From Bedellia somnulentella (lineage: Eukaryota > Arthropoda > Insecta > Lepidoptera > Bedelliidae), in NCBI GenBank assembly GCA_963576735.1, contig OY755189.1:744001-808000 (forward strand): a DNA stretch of 64,000 nucleotides, in the 5' to 3' direction. The position numbers and the translations under genes were made by a program. Of the stretch, positions 1 to 11,862 are shown one piece after another. The notes under the pieces are model-generated. The model worked only from the letters and a program-made list of their open reading frames with translations, was not told the DNA's origin and did not search any database. Position 1 is the first letter of the stretch. Each line of letters begins with the position of its first letter.

Positions 1-218
1 ACTCACGGCTATAAATCCCTAGAAGGGGTAGCCAGAGCTAAGGAATCAGAAACTCCTCAGCCACCCTTGGAAGTTGTGTGGGGAAAAGATGGTGAAATAA
101 AGGTTGTTGGTGATGGGTCTCCAACCGCATCGCCCAAAAATCCCTCAAAAGCCCCAAAACCGTTAGTCGCCTCTTACGTACACCCACCGGAAGAAATGGG
201 GTAGTGCTATTCTAAGCC
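1..218 (-). repeat. repeat A copy (window edge)
   Basis: The A repeat is a ~245-bp retroposon-like family. It has a head G(C/T)CGTGTAGTG or GCTGTGTAGTGTCGG, a core GGGCGATGCGGTTGGAGACC, and a tail AGCCGTGAGTATATG(TATG)n. Strand given is tail-3'. This copy is of the 'GGTGGGTGTACG' subtype and is cut by the window start. Confidence 0.85.
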
Positions 219-248
219 AAATATATCCAAGATATTCAGTTATAATTT

Positions 249-303
249 TACATTCTGTGGCTTTCAGACGTCTTCATTCAGACAAATGGAATAAGCTCTT
301 AAG
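249..303. repeat. fragment of the Harbinger-like MITE
   Basis: Matches the right ~55 bases of the MITE at 30813-31005, including GGAATAAGCTCTTAA. It directly abuts the truncated end of mariner copy 1. Confidence 0.7.
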
Positions 304-1866
304 GAGTCAATTTCCGACAAAAAGTCTTTCTACAGCATGACCATAACTTCACTGCACAAAAAAATATGATATTTTTGTTTTTTTTTTATTTATAATGCCG
401 AGATTTTCGACAATTTCATTCATATTTTTTTTTTTGATAGAAATGAATAAAACAAAAGGTGTTGTATTATGACTGGATAATGTATCAATACAAAAAAAAA
501 GTATTGCAGCCCTTGGTACCAAATTACACGAGCAATTAATGTTTTTCCGTAAATTTTGAAGCGTTACAAAAAATATTTCAAACTCTAAGAGCACTCTGTG
601 AAAAAAAAAGTATCACGGAAAAGTAACCCTGTACTTTAAAAATATTCTGGTTTAATGCTGTTTCAAAAGAGGTACAACACTTAGCAGTTTGACCTTTCGT
701 TTTAGTTTTATGGTCGTTTTTTCATGTCAAGGTGCTATTTTATAAAAAATGGTAAAATTACAGGAACAATTACATTTTCGCTCATACTGTAAGCAAATGT
801 AATTTATTAAACAAAAAGCTGTTAGAAATAAAAAAAAACAATTATAACTTAGTATTTTTTATTAAACATTAAATTTTTACAATAATTGTTCAAAGTTTCT
901 GCCTCTGACCATGATGCATAATCTGCACCGTCTAATAAAATTCGCACGTAAGCGTTGGAATGCCCCCCTGTTGCTAAGAATTTGTAACTTGGCAAACTCT
1001 AACTTTTGTCGTAGTTCTTGTTTGGTGTTGTTCTCTCCTCGATAAACAATTTCTTTGAAGTAGCTCCATACAAAAAACCTAGTGGATTAAGGTCAGGTGA
1101 CCGGGCTGGCCATGCAATAGGTCCGCCTCGACCAATCCACTTATTAGGGAAGCGCTCGTTTAAATGTTCTCGAACTGCTCGAGCGTAATGTGGCGGGGTA
1201 CCATCCTGCTGCAGCCACATTTCTGATACCCTATCTTCAGGAATATCAGCTTCACGGAGTATTTGGTTCAAATCATTTTCAAAAAAAATTATTTACTGAG
1301 CACCATTGAGTCTAGGTGGCAATTCATGGAGCACAAGTTGTTGGTCAATTATTCCAGCCCACATGTTTATGCCGAACTGATGCTGGAACCGATCATTTCT
1401 AATAATGTGTGGATTCACTCTTGAAAAAAAATGTAAATTGTGAATATTAAAAATTCCCATTCTTCTGAAACTCGACTCATCACTCCATAAAATTTTATTA
1501 AAGAACTGCGGATCCTCTCTCTGTCGTCTAAGCATCTCTCTGCAAAATCTTACTCTTGGTTCATAATCAGCGGGCAGCAAAGCTTGCACCCTTTGTACGT
1601 GGTAAGCGTGGTATTTTTTTTTTAATGGAACGCTGCACCGTCGAGCGTGGAATCCCGCGATTACGTGATATTTCGCTTTGGCTAATACCCGGATCCATTC
1701 TTAACTGTCTCAGTATCTGCTCTTGATTCTCGAATCGTACCACTGGTCTACCTGCTCTCGTAGCATGTGCACCGGGTATGGTTCCCTCCATGTACGCATT
1801 GTGCACGCGCATAAAGACCCTGTAGTCCGGGAAACGGTATGGTAGCGGCACCATTGGAATTCTGAT
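301..1866 (-). mobile_element. Tc1/mariner-superfamily transposon, copy 1 (broken)
   Basis: The transposase reads on the minus strand in three overlapping frames (567-residue coverage is fragmentary). It has an N-terminal HTH ('EISRN.GIPRSTVQRSI', 1640-1700), 'ILWSDESSF' (1460-1490) and 'WLQQDGTPPHYARA' (1185-1225). 'WPARSPDLNP' lies near 1090-1120. Frameshifts sit at an A/T run near 1615, near 1280 and near 1060. The left end is missing: it abuts a MITE fragment at about 300. Dead copy. Confidence 0.85.
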
Positions 1867-2152
1867 TTAAAGGGAAAACATAGCCTTATTTGATAGGGCA
1901 GAGCCTTTGGTTCAGGTGGCAAAAAGGGATCAGAGACCAAAATAAAACACTCTAAAACTGATTTGGGTAGCAAGAAGATGTTTCTGAACAACATAATAAA
2001 TAAACATGCTATTTTTTTGTCTATTTCAAAGTAATACATTTTTTTAAACAATTTATAATGTGCAAGATATTAAATAATAAAAGAGCCTGATTATGAATAT
2101 CTAAGATATTCATATTAAAAGTACGATATAAATATTGTAAATTGTTTTTTAG

Positions 2153-2230
2153 TTGCAAGTTTTGGTTTGTAATCTTCTTTGATGGCTCCTGTTACTGCAT
2201 CCACCAGATGGGTATCGAGTTTTTCACAAA
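2153..2230 (-). pseudogene. kinase exon fragment K1
   Basis: The minus strand encodes the 'IKEDYKPKL' stretch of the kinase at 27273-28028 plus the preceding ~12 residues, then diverges. It is preceded (higher coordinates) and followed by non-coding spacers shared with other fragments. No start, catalytic loop or long frame. Confidence 0.7.
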
Positions 2231-2306
2231 ATACCTATTCTTAAAACAAAATACTATATCCATGACATTCAGTAATAAAAAGTAAATTAATAATATAAAT
2301 TGTTAG

Positions 2307-2400
2307 TTGCAAGTTTTGGTTTGTAATCTTCTTTGATAGCTCCTGTGACTGCTCCCACCAAGCCTTTGTTAGTCTCACCAATTATGTTTTTGTTAGTTAT
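2307..2400 (-). pseudogene. kinase exon fragment K2
   Basis: A second copy of the IKEDYKPKL stretch lies only 155 bases from the first. Its flank (TTGTTAGTCTC) recurs at 5900, 19520 and 21100. Confidence 0.7.
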
Positions 2401-2424
2401 GTATAAACGAACACGGCGTGATAA

Positions 2425-2918
2425 AGTCTATTTGTGTTTGGATCTTGTAAGTTTCGCATTTTCGACACAGAGTGACTGACTCACTGATCATCAAAATAGA
2501 ACTTGTGCTTCTCATAGACCTAGAGAGCTGAAATTTGGTACAGACGTAGATTTTAACGCCCATATAAAGATAAATAACTGCAGAGTCACGTAAAGTTAAC
2601 TACAATAATAAATAAATCGCAGTAAGGAACCTTAGGCTTGGCTCCACTTATTTTAGATATTTCATTACTATTTAGAGATAAACAAGCAGCTCCATCGAGA
2701 CTGGGCTAGTTTTTTACAGAATGTTTTTGGTGGGATTTATTTTGCTTGATTTATATGGAGTACTTATTTATGTTTAATAAAACAAATAGATAAAGTACTA
2801 TGTAAAATTATGATTTATTTATTCATTTATATAACGTTTACGGATTTTAAAACCAAATCGGCTATATTATTCGTTAAAAAATATATAATAAATATCGATT
2901 TTTGTACTCCATGAATTC
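2425..2918. other. no gene seen
   Basis: AT-rich. Part (2470-2560, GAGAGCTGAAATTTGGTACA) resembles a common insect repeat type; a related piece may be at 61920-62000. Confidence 0.5.
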
Positions 2919-3268
2919 CGTGATAGCTAAGTGTGATAAGATCACCGCTTATCGTGCAGACCATGAGGGTTCAAATCTCGGGTCCGGCTTTCACTAATCT
3001 GACTTTTCTAAAGACATACGTGTGGTTAATTTATCATGGTCGTCAACGGTGAGGGAAAACATATCGTAAGGATACTCAGATGGCTGAGTTGTGCTCAGTC
3101 ATGTGACAGTGTATTCGCACAAAACGGCGATAGGCCTGCTCCCTATCACGTGAGTACACTCTCCAAGCATGACGTGCGTACTCCGAATACCAGACGACAA
3201 TGTCACGTTATGTTCAGAAGAATTAGAACCTTTGCCAACCCTCTCAGAGATATACGGCGTGAACGTTT
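2919..3268 (+). repeat. SINE B copy
   Basis: SINE B is ~370 bp. It has a tRNA-like head (A-box-like TGATAGCCCAGTGGG, B-box-like GTTCAAATCC), a body with GTTAACGGTGAGGGAAAACA, and an end GCGTGAACGTTTATG(TTATG)n. This copy is diverged but nearly complete. Confidence 0.8.
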
Positions 3269-3540
3269 CAGTTTGAGATTTTATGCTTAACAGAATGTAA
3301 AGAAATACAATAGTAAAAAAACTTTAACATAAAGCAAACAAGAAAAAAAATGTTTGTTCGGCTATAGGTTTGACTGCAATTATTGCTCGGGTAGGAAAGC
3401 TTTCATTTAGTAGGCATTCGCTCTTACTATGAAGATCCTAGCTTTGTTATCATATATAGTATACTATGCTTTCTAACTAACTATATTTTATATTTTCATG
3501 GATCGCTGGCCAGCAAATCAGGCATTTAGCATACACGTCA

Positions 3541-3630
3541 TCCAGAAACTATGATGACTCATTGCATTGAATAAGGGATTAACGGTACCCGCCCGCCGTC
3601 CTAGGGTCCGTTAGGCGGGCGGTGGCGGGA
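3541..3630. repeat. repeat G with GC-rich hairpin, copy 1
   Basis: A TCCAGAAACTATGATGACTC leader is followed by a GC hairpin (CCGCCCGCC facing GGCGGGCGG). Same as 9364-9453. Stands out in AT-rich DNA; a Helitron-type 3' end is possible but the CTRR end is not clear. Confidence 0.6.
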
Positions 3631-4495
3631 ATTCCTTATCATATTTTGTTTGTCTATCCTTAATTTTATTGTAGAGACACACAAACAAATTAGTGCGCAA
3701 GCAACTGTCGAGTAGAACAGACGTGGAATTTTAAGTAAGTTAAAAAAACAATAATGTGGTATTTGTGGTTCATTGCTAATTTATAAAAGTTTGAGCCCAA
3801 AAATAATCGTACCTAGTGGTTACCGTATTTTGTTCCTATAAAGTTGGTGTTTGGTGTCTTTGGTATTATACCTATATACTGTTTCAAGATCTTAAGGAAA
3901 TAAGAAAGAGAAGGGTTTGTTAACTTTTATTTCCATTTTCTTGACAATCTTTTGGTTTGGCGGGCTATTGCAGTAGCCTAAAACATGCTATATTTTGTCC
4001 GCTAATAATATCGCCCACATATCAAGAGGTGGTTTTAAAATATTATCCGTTTCTAAGCAGATAAATTATTTTAGATTAAACGAAAGGGATATTGTTAATT
4101 TGATGTTTTGTTAGGCGGCTATTTTATAGTATCCTGAAAGTAGTTAAGCTCATGCCACTGATAAATCTGTCTTATATGAAGGGTTGTTTAAAAAGGTTGT
4201 AGTTCTAATACTTAGATCATCCATCTTCATCATTATGACCTTATTGATACCAAATACACAGATTCTGTGCAAAAATACTATGCCCATAAACTCTTGTTCA
4301 ATAATCTAGAAAAAATATTATTTCTACTTATTTAAAAAAAAATGTTGTATAATTTTAGGCCTGGAAAATGATCATTGTTGCCGTATTTTCCCATGAATTT
4401 GTGTGTAGGTTGGTTTTATTTTGGTAGAATAAACGTTTCAAGGTTTGTTAATGGTTGGTTAAATTGTCTGGATATTTGAGTTTGCCTTGTCTTCT
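3631..4495. other. no gene seen
   Basis: AT-rich spacer between repeat G and an A copy. No long frame, no repeat partner noticed. Confidence 0.55.
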
Positions 4496-4676
4496 ACATA
4501 CATACATACTCACGGCTATATTTTCCTAGAAGGGGTAGCCAGAGCTAAGGAATTATAAATTCCTCAGCCACTTTTGGAAGTTGAATGGGGAAAAGATGGT
4601 AAGAATAAAGAGTTTTAGTGATGGGTCTCCAACCGCATCGCCCAAAAATCCAATAAAAAGCCCCAATACCCTTGTC
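4496..4676 (-). repeat. repeat A copy, head lost
   Basis: Tail and core present; the copy ends abruptly near 4676 before the head. Confidence 0.8.
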
Positions 4677-4965
4677 TTCTATTGCTCTTAAAATATTATA
4701 GCTACTGTCTACGTTAGCTATAATATTTTGGTGCTGTATACCGTAGACTCCTCGGTATACAACAATCATATTCGTATAAAAAGTTGTCGTTCTAATATTT
4801 TAAACATCTTTCTACATCCTTATTGATTTCAAATGCACGTATTCTGTGCAAAAAATCACATGTAAAATAACCATAAATTTATTGTTCCAACAATTACAAC
4901 TTTCTGATTCGCTGGAAAATAAATGAAAACAAAATATCAACGTTTCTCTTCTTTTCTTTTCTTGG

Positions 4966-5268
4966 TCTTTTCAGTTTGGTCATACTCACCTTGTTTTCCT
5001 ACTGTTACATGTTAGAAAGCTAAAACATAATGTAGAGTATGACGTCAGAACCTTTCTAGGGCTTCTATTACCCAATAAATAAAAAAATATAATATATTTA
5101 AAGATAATACCAATACAACGATTTCTAAAATTCCTAAAAATATTATTTTTTTCCTCTTCCAACCAAAAGTTGAAGTGACAACCATACTAATCAAAGCTTT
5201 TAAAATATATTAATTATTTCTACGTTTTTAATAATAACATACACCAAGAATCGCTTGTAATTTTTGTG
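4966..5268. repeat. duplicated spacer block (also 9456-9580 and 9840-10031)
   Basis: This ~300-base stretch recurs before kinase fragment K9. In the second copy a B SINE is inserted between AATAAAAAAT duplications. No coding content. Confidence 0.65.
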
Positions 5269-5345
5269 CATGTTTTGGTTTGTAATCTTCTTTGATAGCT
5301 CCTGTTACTGCATCCACCACATGGGTATCGAGAGTTTCACGAGTA
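5269..5345 (-). pseudogene. kinase exon fragment K3
   Basis: IKEDYKPK stretch followed by the same spacer as the fragment at 10032 (4966-5270 matches 9456-10032). This marks the two as duplicates of one block. Confidence 0.7.
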
Positions 5346-5380
5346 ATAAAAAGTAAATTAATAATATAAATTTTTAGTTT

Positions 5381-5530
5381 GCAAGTTTTGGTTTGTAATC
5401 TTCTTTGATAGTTTTTGTTACTGTTTTCATCAGGGTTGTCACCGATTGTGTGTCTCCAGAGATGTCGTGGGTTTATACTCGAGATTCACAAATTTTTCGT
5501 CTTATTGATTATGTGATGAACTCCGATTAA
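5381..5530 (-). pseudogene. kinase exon fragment K4
   Basis: Covers the part from about 'FEFDPTTSLETH' to 'IKEDYKPKL' in damaged form. It is almost identical to the fragment at 19000-19150. Confidence 0.7.
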
Positions 5531-5727
5531 ATAAAAAGTTAAATGTAAAGAAGGAAACCCTTATTTATCAGGGCAGAGCCTTTGCTTCAGGTGGCAAAAA
5601 GAAATAAGAGATCAAAATACCACTTTTTAAGACTTATTTGCGAATTTTGCGATGCAAGAAGTAGTTCTGAACAACATTTTAAATAAATATGATATAATTG
5701 TATCTATCGATTTTAAAATAGTAACTA

Positions 5728-5943
5728 TTATTTATATAATATATTATACAGAACATATAAAAATAAAGGTGCCGGAATAGCCAAGTTGTTTAATAACAAA
5801 AAGTATATCAATAAATAATATAAATTGTTTGATAGTTGCAAGTTTTGGATTGTAATCTTCTTTGATATCTCTTGTGTCTGCTTCCGCCAACCATTTGTTG
5901 GTCTCTTCAAATTATGATTTTGTTTGTTATGTATCAACGACAA
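5728..5943 (-). pseudogene. kinase exon fragment K5
   Basis: A short frame on the minus strand reads through the 'KKITIQNLQL' version of IKEDYKPKL and into spacer sequence. A near-identical twin lies at 19343-19561. Confidence 0.65.
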
Positions 5944-6073
5944 TTTTTATTTGGCTCTTATTATTTATTTAAAGCATTGCATATAATTTATTTAAGTCCT
6001 AAGGGACAGGGTTAAAAATGTAATAATAATCAACAAAGGACAACTACGAACTAAATTCTATTTTGTTTGCTCC

Positions 6074-6234
6074 TCCAAGTTTTGGTTTGTAATCTTCTTT
6101 GATAACTCCTGTGACCACCAAGCCCGTCAACAATTGTGCGTCTTTAAGGATATCGCTTCCGGATTTTATTATTTCATCTTATGAGGCAATGCGTGTGTTA
6201 GCGCCGCCCCGCTTACCTTATTTTGTGTTGACTA
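6074..6234 (-). pseudogene. kinase exon fragment K6
   Basis: A longer fragment, with CCACCAAGCCCGTC matching the real exon's 'RWTGLVEA' codons. Mariner copy 2 interrupts it at 6235. The same arrangement occurs at 10200-10369. Confidence 0.7.
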
Positions 6235-6235
6235 T

Positions 6236-7866
6236 ATACAGGGTGGCCAAAAAGTCATGGATTAAACGAATCGGGGAGATTAAGGAGACAATTTCCGACA
6301 AAAAATCTTTCTACCCTTTCTTTATAACTTCACTGCACAAAAAATATGATATTTTTGGTTGTTTTTATTTTTGACATGCCGAGATTTTTGACAATTTCAT
6401 TCATAAAAAAATTTTCATAGAAATTAATAAAACAAAAGGTGTTGTATTATGTTATGACTGGATAATGTATCAATACAAAAAAAAGTATTGCAGCCCTTGG
6501 TACCAAATTTAACGAGCAATTAATGTTTTTCCGTTGATTTTAAAGCGTTACAAAAATATTTTTCAAACTTTAAGAGCACTCTGTGAAAAAAAAGTATCAC
6601 GGAAAAGTAACCCTGTACTTAAAAAAAATGCTGGTTTAATGTTGTTTCAAAAGAGGTACAACACTTAGCAGTTTGACCTTTCGTTTTAGTTTTATGGTCG
6701 TTTTTTTCATGTCAAGGTGCTATTTTATAAAAAATGGTAAAATTAAAGGAACAATTAGATTTTCGCTCATTCTGTAATCAAATGTAATTTATTAAACAAA
6801 AAGCTATTAGAAATTAAAAAGAACAATTATAACTTAGAATTTTTATTAAACATTAAATTTTTACAATAAATGTTCAAAGTTTCTGCCTCTGACCATGATG
6901 CATAATCTGCACCGTCTAATAAAATTCGCACGTAAGCGTCGGAATGCACCCCTGTTGCTACGAATTTGTAACTTGGCAAACTCTAACTTTTGTCGTAGTT
7001 CTTGTTCGGTGTTGTTCTCTCTTCGATAAAAAAATTCTTTGAAGTAGCCCTATACAAAAAAATCTAGTGGATTAAGGTCAGGTGACCGGGCTGGCCATGC
7101 AATAGGTCCGCCTCGACCAATCCACTTATTAGGGAAGCGCTCGTTTAAATGTTCTCGAACTGCTCGAGCGTAATGTGGCGGGGCACCATCCTGCTGCAGC
7201 CACATTTCTGATACTATATCTTCAGGAATCTCAGCTTCGTGGAGTATTTGGTTGAAATAATTTTCTAAAAAATTTAAATACTGAGCACCATTGAGTCTAG
7301 GTGGCAATTCATGGAGTACTAGTTGTTGGTCAATTATTCCAGCCCACATGTTTATGCCGAACTGATGCTGGAACCGATCATTTCTAATAATGTGTGGATT
7401 CACTCTTAGATAAAAATGTTAATTGTGAATATTAAAAATTCCCATTCTTCTGAAACTCGACTCATCACTCCATAAAATTTTATTAAAGAACTGCGGATCC
7501 TCTCTCTGTCGTCTAAGCATCTCTCTGCAAAATCTTACTCTTGCTTCATAATCAGCGGGCAGCAAAGCTTGCACCCTTTGTACGTGGTAAGCGTGGTATT
7601 TATTTCTTTTAATGGAACGCTGCACCGTCGAGCGTGGAATCCCGAGATTACGTGATATTTCGCGTTCGCTAATACCCGGATCCATTCTTAACTGTCTCAG
7701 TATCTGCTCTTCATTCTCGAATCGTACCAGTGGGTCTACCTGCTCTCGTAGCATGTGCACCGGGTATGGTTCCCTCCATGTACGCATTGTGCACGCGCAT
7801 AAAGACCTTGTAGTCCGGGAAACGGTATGGTAGTGGCTCCATTGGAATTCTGATTTGAAGGGAATG
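6236..7866 (-). mobile_element. Tc1/mariner-superfamily transposon, copy 2 (broken)
   Basis: This is a near-identical partner of the copies at 301-1866 and 10370-11862. It keeps one end, TACAGGGTGGCCAAAAAGT at 6237, directly after a TA. The transposase is split by lesions near 7740, 7405-7419 and 7050. The HTH, 'SDESSF', 'QDGAPPHYARA' and 'SPDLNPLDFF' motifs are all visible. The matching opposite inverted end was not found near 7866, so that side may have been lost before the copies were made. Confidence 0.85.
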
Positions 7867-8152
7867 GATTATAAAGGGAAAAACAAAGCCTTATTTGATA
7901 GGGCAGAGCCTGTGGTTCAGGTGGCAAAAAGGGATCAGAGACCAAAATAAAACACTCTAAAACTGATTTGGGTAGCAAGAAGATGTTTCTGAACAACATA
8001 ATAAATAAACATGCTATTTTTTTATCTATTTCAAAGTAATACAATTTTTTTAAACAATTTATAATGTGCAAGATATTCAATAATAAAAGAGCCTGAATAT
8101 CTAAGATATTCATAATAAAAGTATGTATATAAATATTGTAAATTGTTTTTTA

Positions 8153-8232
8153 GTTGCAAGTTTTGGTTTGTAATCTTCTTTGATAGCTCCTGTTACTGCA
8201 TCCACCAGATGGGTATCGAGTTTTTCACAAAA
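8153..8232 (-). pseudogene. kinase exon fragment K7
   Basis: Near-identical to the fragment at 2153-2230, including the spacer toward the mariner copy. Part of the duplicated block. Confidence 0.7.
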
Positions 8233-8610
8233 TATGTATTAAATAATGAGTTTGATTGATGGATAATTTATTCGTGAATGTATTTGCATATTAACACCTT
8301 AATAAACATACTAGCATTATTTCTAAATTGTCACAGTATAAATAATAATAACGGAAACTTATAAAAAAATAACATTCACATAATAATAAAAAAAAAAATA
8401 CATTATTATATTTAAAAATAACTAACTACTATTAACCGTTAAATGGTAACTAAATATCTAAAACAATAAAATAAGTTATCTACTAACAGACTCATGCGCA
8501 AAAGCACCCATGATGCCCGCCGCATTGCCCCGCTGGATTGCCACCGAGAGTCTTTGACTCAGGAAAGCACCAGCACGAGCATCATGGCCATTTTCGCAAA
8601 ATACCTTTTC

Positions 8611-9090
8611 TTAAAACAAAATACTATATCCATGATATTCAGTAATAAAAAGTAAATTAATAATATAAATTTTTAGTTGCAAGTTTTGGTTTGTAATCTT
8701 CTTTGATAGCTCCTGTGACTGCATCCAACGGATGGGTAGGCAGGGTTTGTGCGTCTCCAGAGATGTCCTGGACTCATACTCGAATTTTGGCAATACATTC
8801 TTAAATTCCTTGGGGTTTTTCTCTATGTGAGAGACTTCATAAACTGCTGACGGATACATTATTTTCTTAGGATGACTCGAAGAGAGAGAGATAAAAGACC
8901 GCCAATTGTACTTTTGTTATTGAATTTATATTTGTTTACATTTTTCCTTTTCTTGATGTGCATTGAAGTGCTTTCTGTTGTATTATTTTGTGTCGTGTAT
9001 AATTATGAAGCGAGTCTATTGCCATATTCAAACTCCTCAACTGTGAAGGCAGAGTTGAAAGGGGGCATAATAATTAATTTTACAATTTAA
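8611..9090 (-). pseudogene. kinase exon fragment K8 (best preserved)
   Basis: The minus strand at 8677-8859 reads 'HIEKNPKEFKNVLPKFEYES', then 'TSLETH', then a damaged IKEDYKPKL. This aligns with 'RRDNPEKFKDLMARFEFDPT' and 'TSLETHNRWTG' of the intact gene. Further out, 8960-9060 still resembles the codons for 'DRLSTIDL...FESF'. This one copy shows most clearly that the scattered repeats are kinase-derived. Confidence 0.78.
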
Positions 9091-9363
9091 TTTGTAATTT
9101 TTAATATAGTTCAGGAGGCAAAAAGGGATCACAGACCAAAATAAAACATTCTAAAACTGATTTGCGTAGCAAGAAGATGTTTCTGAACAACATAAAAAAT
9201 AAACATAGCTATAATTTTATCTATTTCAAAGTAATACCATTTTTATTAAACAATTTATAATGTGCCAGATATTAAATAATAAAAGAGCCTCAATATCTAA
9301 GATAATCATAATAAAAGTATGTATATAAATATTGTAAATTGTTTGTTAGTTCCAAGTTTTAGT

Positions 9364-9453
9364 TCCAGAAACTATGATGACTCATTGCATTGAATAAGGG
9401 ATTAACGGTACCCGCCCGCCGTCCTAGGGTCCGTCAGGCGGGCGGTGGCGGGC
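9364..9453. repeat. repeat G with GC-rich hairpin, copy 2
   Basis: Twin of 3541-3630 with one or two differences. It interrupts a kinase fragment (CCAAGTTTTAGT at 9350). Confidence 0.6.
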
Positions 9454-9580
9454 TTAAAATATCTCAGTTTGGTCATTCTCACCTTGTTTTCCTACTGTTA
9501 CATGTTAGAAAGCTAAAACATAATATAGAGTATGACGTCAGAACCTTTCTAGGGCTTCTATTACCCAATAAATAAAAAAT

Positions 9581-9832
9581 AACATAACATAACATAAACG
9601 TTCACGCCGAATATCCCCGAAGTTGTTGGCAGAGGTACTAATACTTCTGAACATCACGTGACTTTGTCACCAGGTGTTCAGAGTACCCACGTTTTGCATG
9701 GACAGTGTACTCACGTGATAGGGGGCAGGCCTATCGCCGTTTATAACGAATACACTGTCACATGACTAAGTACAACTCAGCCATGTGGGTTTCCTCACGA
9801 TGTTTTCCCTCACCGTTAACAACGGTTAACTA
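9581..9832 (-). repeat. SINE B copy, head lost
   Basis: 5'-truncated copy between AATAAAAAAT duplications (9571-9580 and ~9840-9849). Confidence 0.82.
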
Positions 9833-10031
9833 AACGTTAAATAAAAAATATAATATATTTAAAGATAATACCGATACAACGATTTCTAAAATTCTAAAAA
9901 ATATATTTTTTTTCCTTTTCCAACCAAAAGTTGAAGTGACAACCATACTAATCAAAGCTTTTAAAATATATTAATTATTTTCCAACGTTTTTAATAATAA
10001 CATGCACAAAGAGTCACTTGTATTTTTGTGT

Positions 10032-10120
10032 GCATGTTTTGGTTTGTAATCTTCTTTGATAGCTCCTGTTACTGCATCCACCAGATGGGTATCGAGAGTT
10101 TCACGAGTTTTTCACAAAAT
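10032..10120 (-). pseudogene. kinase exon fragment K9
   Basis: Twin of the fragment at 5269-5345, sharing the preceding ~200 bases. Confidence 0.7.
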
Positions 10121-10199
10121 TTCTATTCTTAAAGCAATATAATGTATACAAGATATTCAGTTATAATAAGTAGATAATTAATATTAATTGTTTGTTATT

Positions 10200-10369
10200 T
10201 CCAAGTTTTGGTTTGTAATCTTCTTTGATAGCTCCTGTGACTGCTCCCACCAAGCTCGTCCACGATTATGAGTTCAGAGATATCGCTTCCGGGATTGTCT
10301 TAATTCATCATATGAGGCAATGCGTGCGTTTGTGGAATTTGTTGGCAGAGCTAAAGAAAAAAAATGTAT
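10200..10369 (-). pseudogene. kinase exon fragment K10
   Basis: Twin of 6074-6234, with mariner copy 3 inserted at its end. It also keeps a stretch matching the 'MHAMSF' region. Confidence 0.7.
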
Positions 10370-11862
10370 ACAGGGTTGCCCAAAAGTCGTGGATCAAACG
10401 AATCGGGGAGAATAAAGAGACAATTTCCGACAAAAATCTTTCTACAGCATGACCATAACTTCACTGCACAAAAAAATATGATATTTTTTATTTAAAATGC
10501 CGAGATTTCGGACAATTTCATTCATAAAAAAATATATGATAAAAATGAATAAAAAAAAGGTGTTGTATTATGACTGGATAATGTATCAATACAAAAAAAA
10601 AGTATTGCAGCCCTTGGTACCAAATTTAACGAGCAATTAATGTTTTTTCGTTAATTTTGAAGCGTTACAAAAAAATATTTCAAACTTTAAGAGCGCTCTG
10701 TGAAAAAAAAGTATCATGGAAAAGTAACCCTGTACTTTGAAAAAATGCTGGTTTAATGCTGTTTCAAAAGAGGTACAACACTTAGCAGTTTGACCTTTCG
10801 CTTTAGCTTTATGGTCGTTTTTTCATGTCAAGGTGCTATTTTATAAAAATGGTAAAATTAAAGGAACAATTAGGTTTTCGCTCATACTGTACTCAAATGT
10901 AATTTATTAAACAAAAAGCTGTTAGAAATTAAAAAAAAACAATTATAACTTAGTATTTTTTATTAAACATAAAATTTTTACAATAAATGTTCAAAGTTTC
11001 TGCCTCTGACCATGATGCATAATCTGCACCGTCTAATAAAATTCGCACGTAAGCGTTGGAATGCACCCCTGTTGCTACGAATTTGTATTGTAACTTGGCA
11101 AACTCTAACTTTTGTCGTAGTTCTTGTTTGGTGTTGTTCTCTCCTCGATAAACAATTTCTTTGAAGTAGCTCCATACAAAAAAATCTAGTGGATTAAGGT
11201 CAGGTGACGGGGCTGGCCATGCAATAGGTCCGCCTCGACCAATCCACTTATTAGGGAAGCGCTCGTTTAAATGTTCTCGAACTGCTCGAGCGTAATGTGG
11301 CGGGGTACCATCCTGCTGCAGCCACATTTCTGATACTCTATCTTCAGGAATCTCAGCTTCGTGGAGTATTTGGTTCAAATCATTTTCTAAAAAAATTAAA
11401 TACTGAGCACCATTAAGTCTAGGTGGCAATTCATGGAGCACAAGTTGTCGGTCAATTATTCCAGCCCACATGTTTATGCCGAACTGATGCTGGAACCGAT
11501 CATATCTAATAATGTGTGGATTCAGTCTTGAATAAAAATGTAAATTGTGAATATTAAAAATTTCCATTCTTCTGAAACTCGACTCATCACTCCATAAAAT
11601 TTTATTAAAGAACTGCGGATCCTCTCTCTGTCGTCTAAGCATCTCTCTTAAATAACATCTTACTCTTGGTTCATAAATCAGCGGGCAGCAAAGCTTGCAC
11701 CCTTTGTACGTGGTAAGCGTGGTATTTATTTCTTTTAATGGAACGCTGCACCGTCGAGCGTGGAATCCCGAGATTACGTGATATTTCGCGTTGGCTAATA
11801 CCCGGATCCATTCTTAACTGTCTCAGTATCTGCTCTTGATTCTCGAATCGTACCACTGGTCC
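10370..11862 (-). mobile_element. Tc1/mariner-superfamily transposon, copy 3 (best preserved)
   Basis: The longest open frame (10950-11642, 230 codons) covers the whole catalytic core. It shows 'ILWSDESSF', then 'WLQQDGTPPHYARA', then 'SPDLNPLDFFVW', with 36 residues between the second and third Asp. The N-terminal HTH is in another frame (11671-11856) because of a rearranged stretch near 11645-11660. The element is cut off at about 11862, where unrelated sequence begins. The TACAGGGT-type end is at 10370. The chemistry is cut-and-paste DDE/D transposition, inferred from family. Confidence 0.87.
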
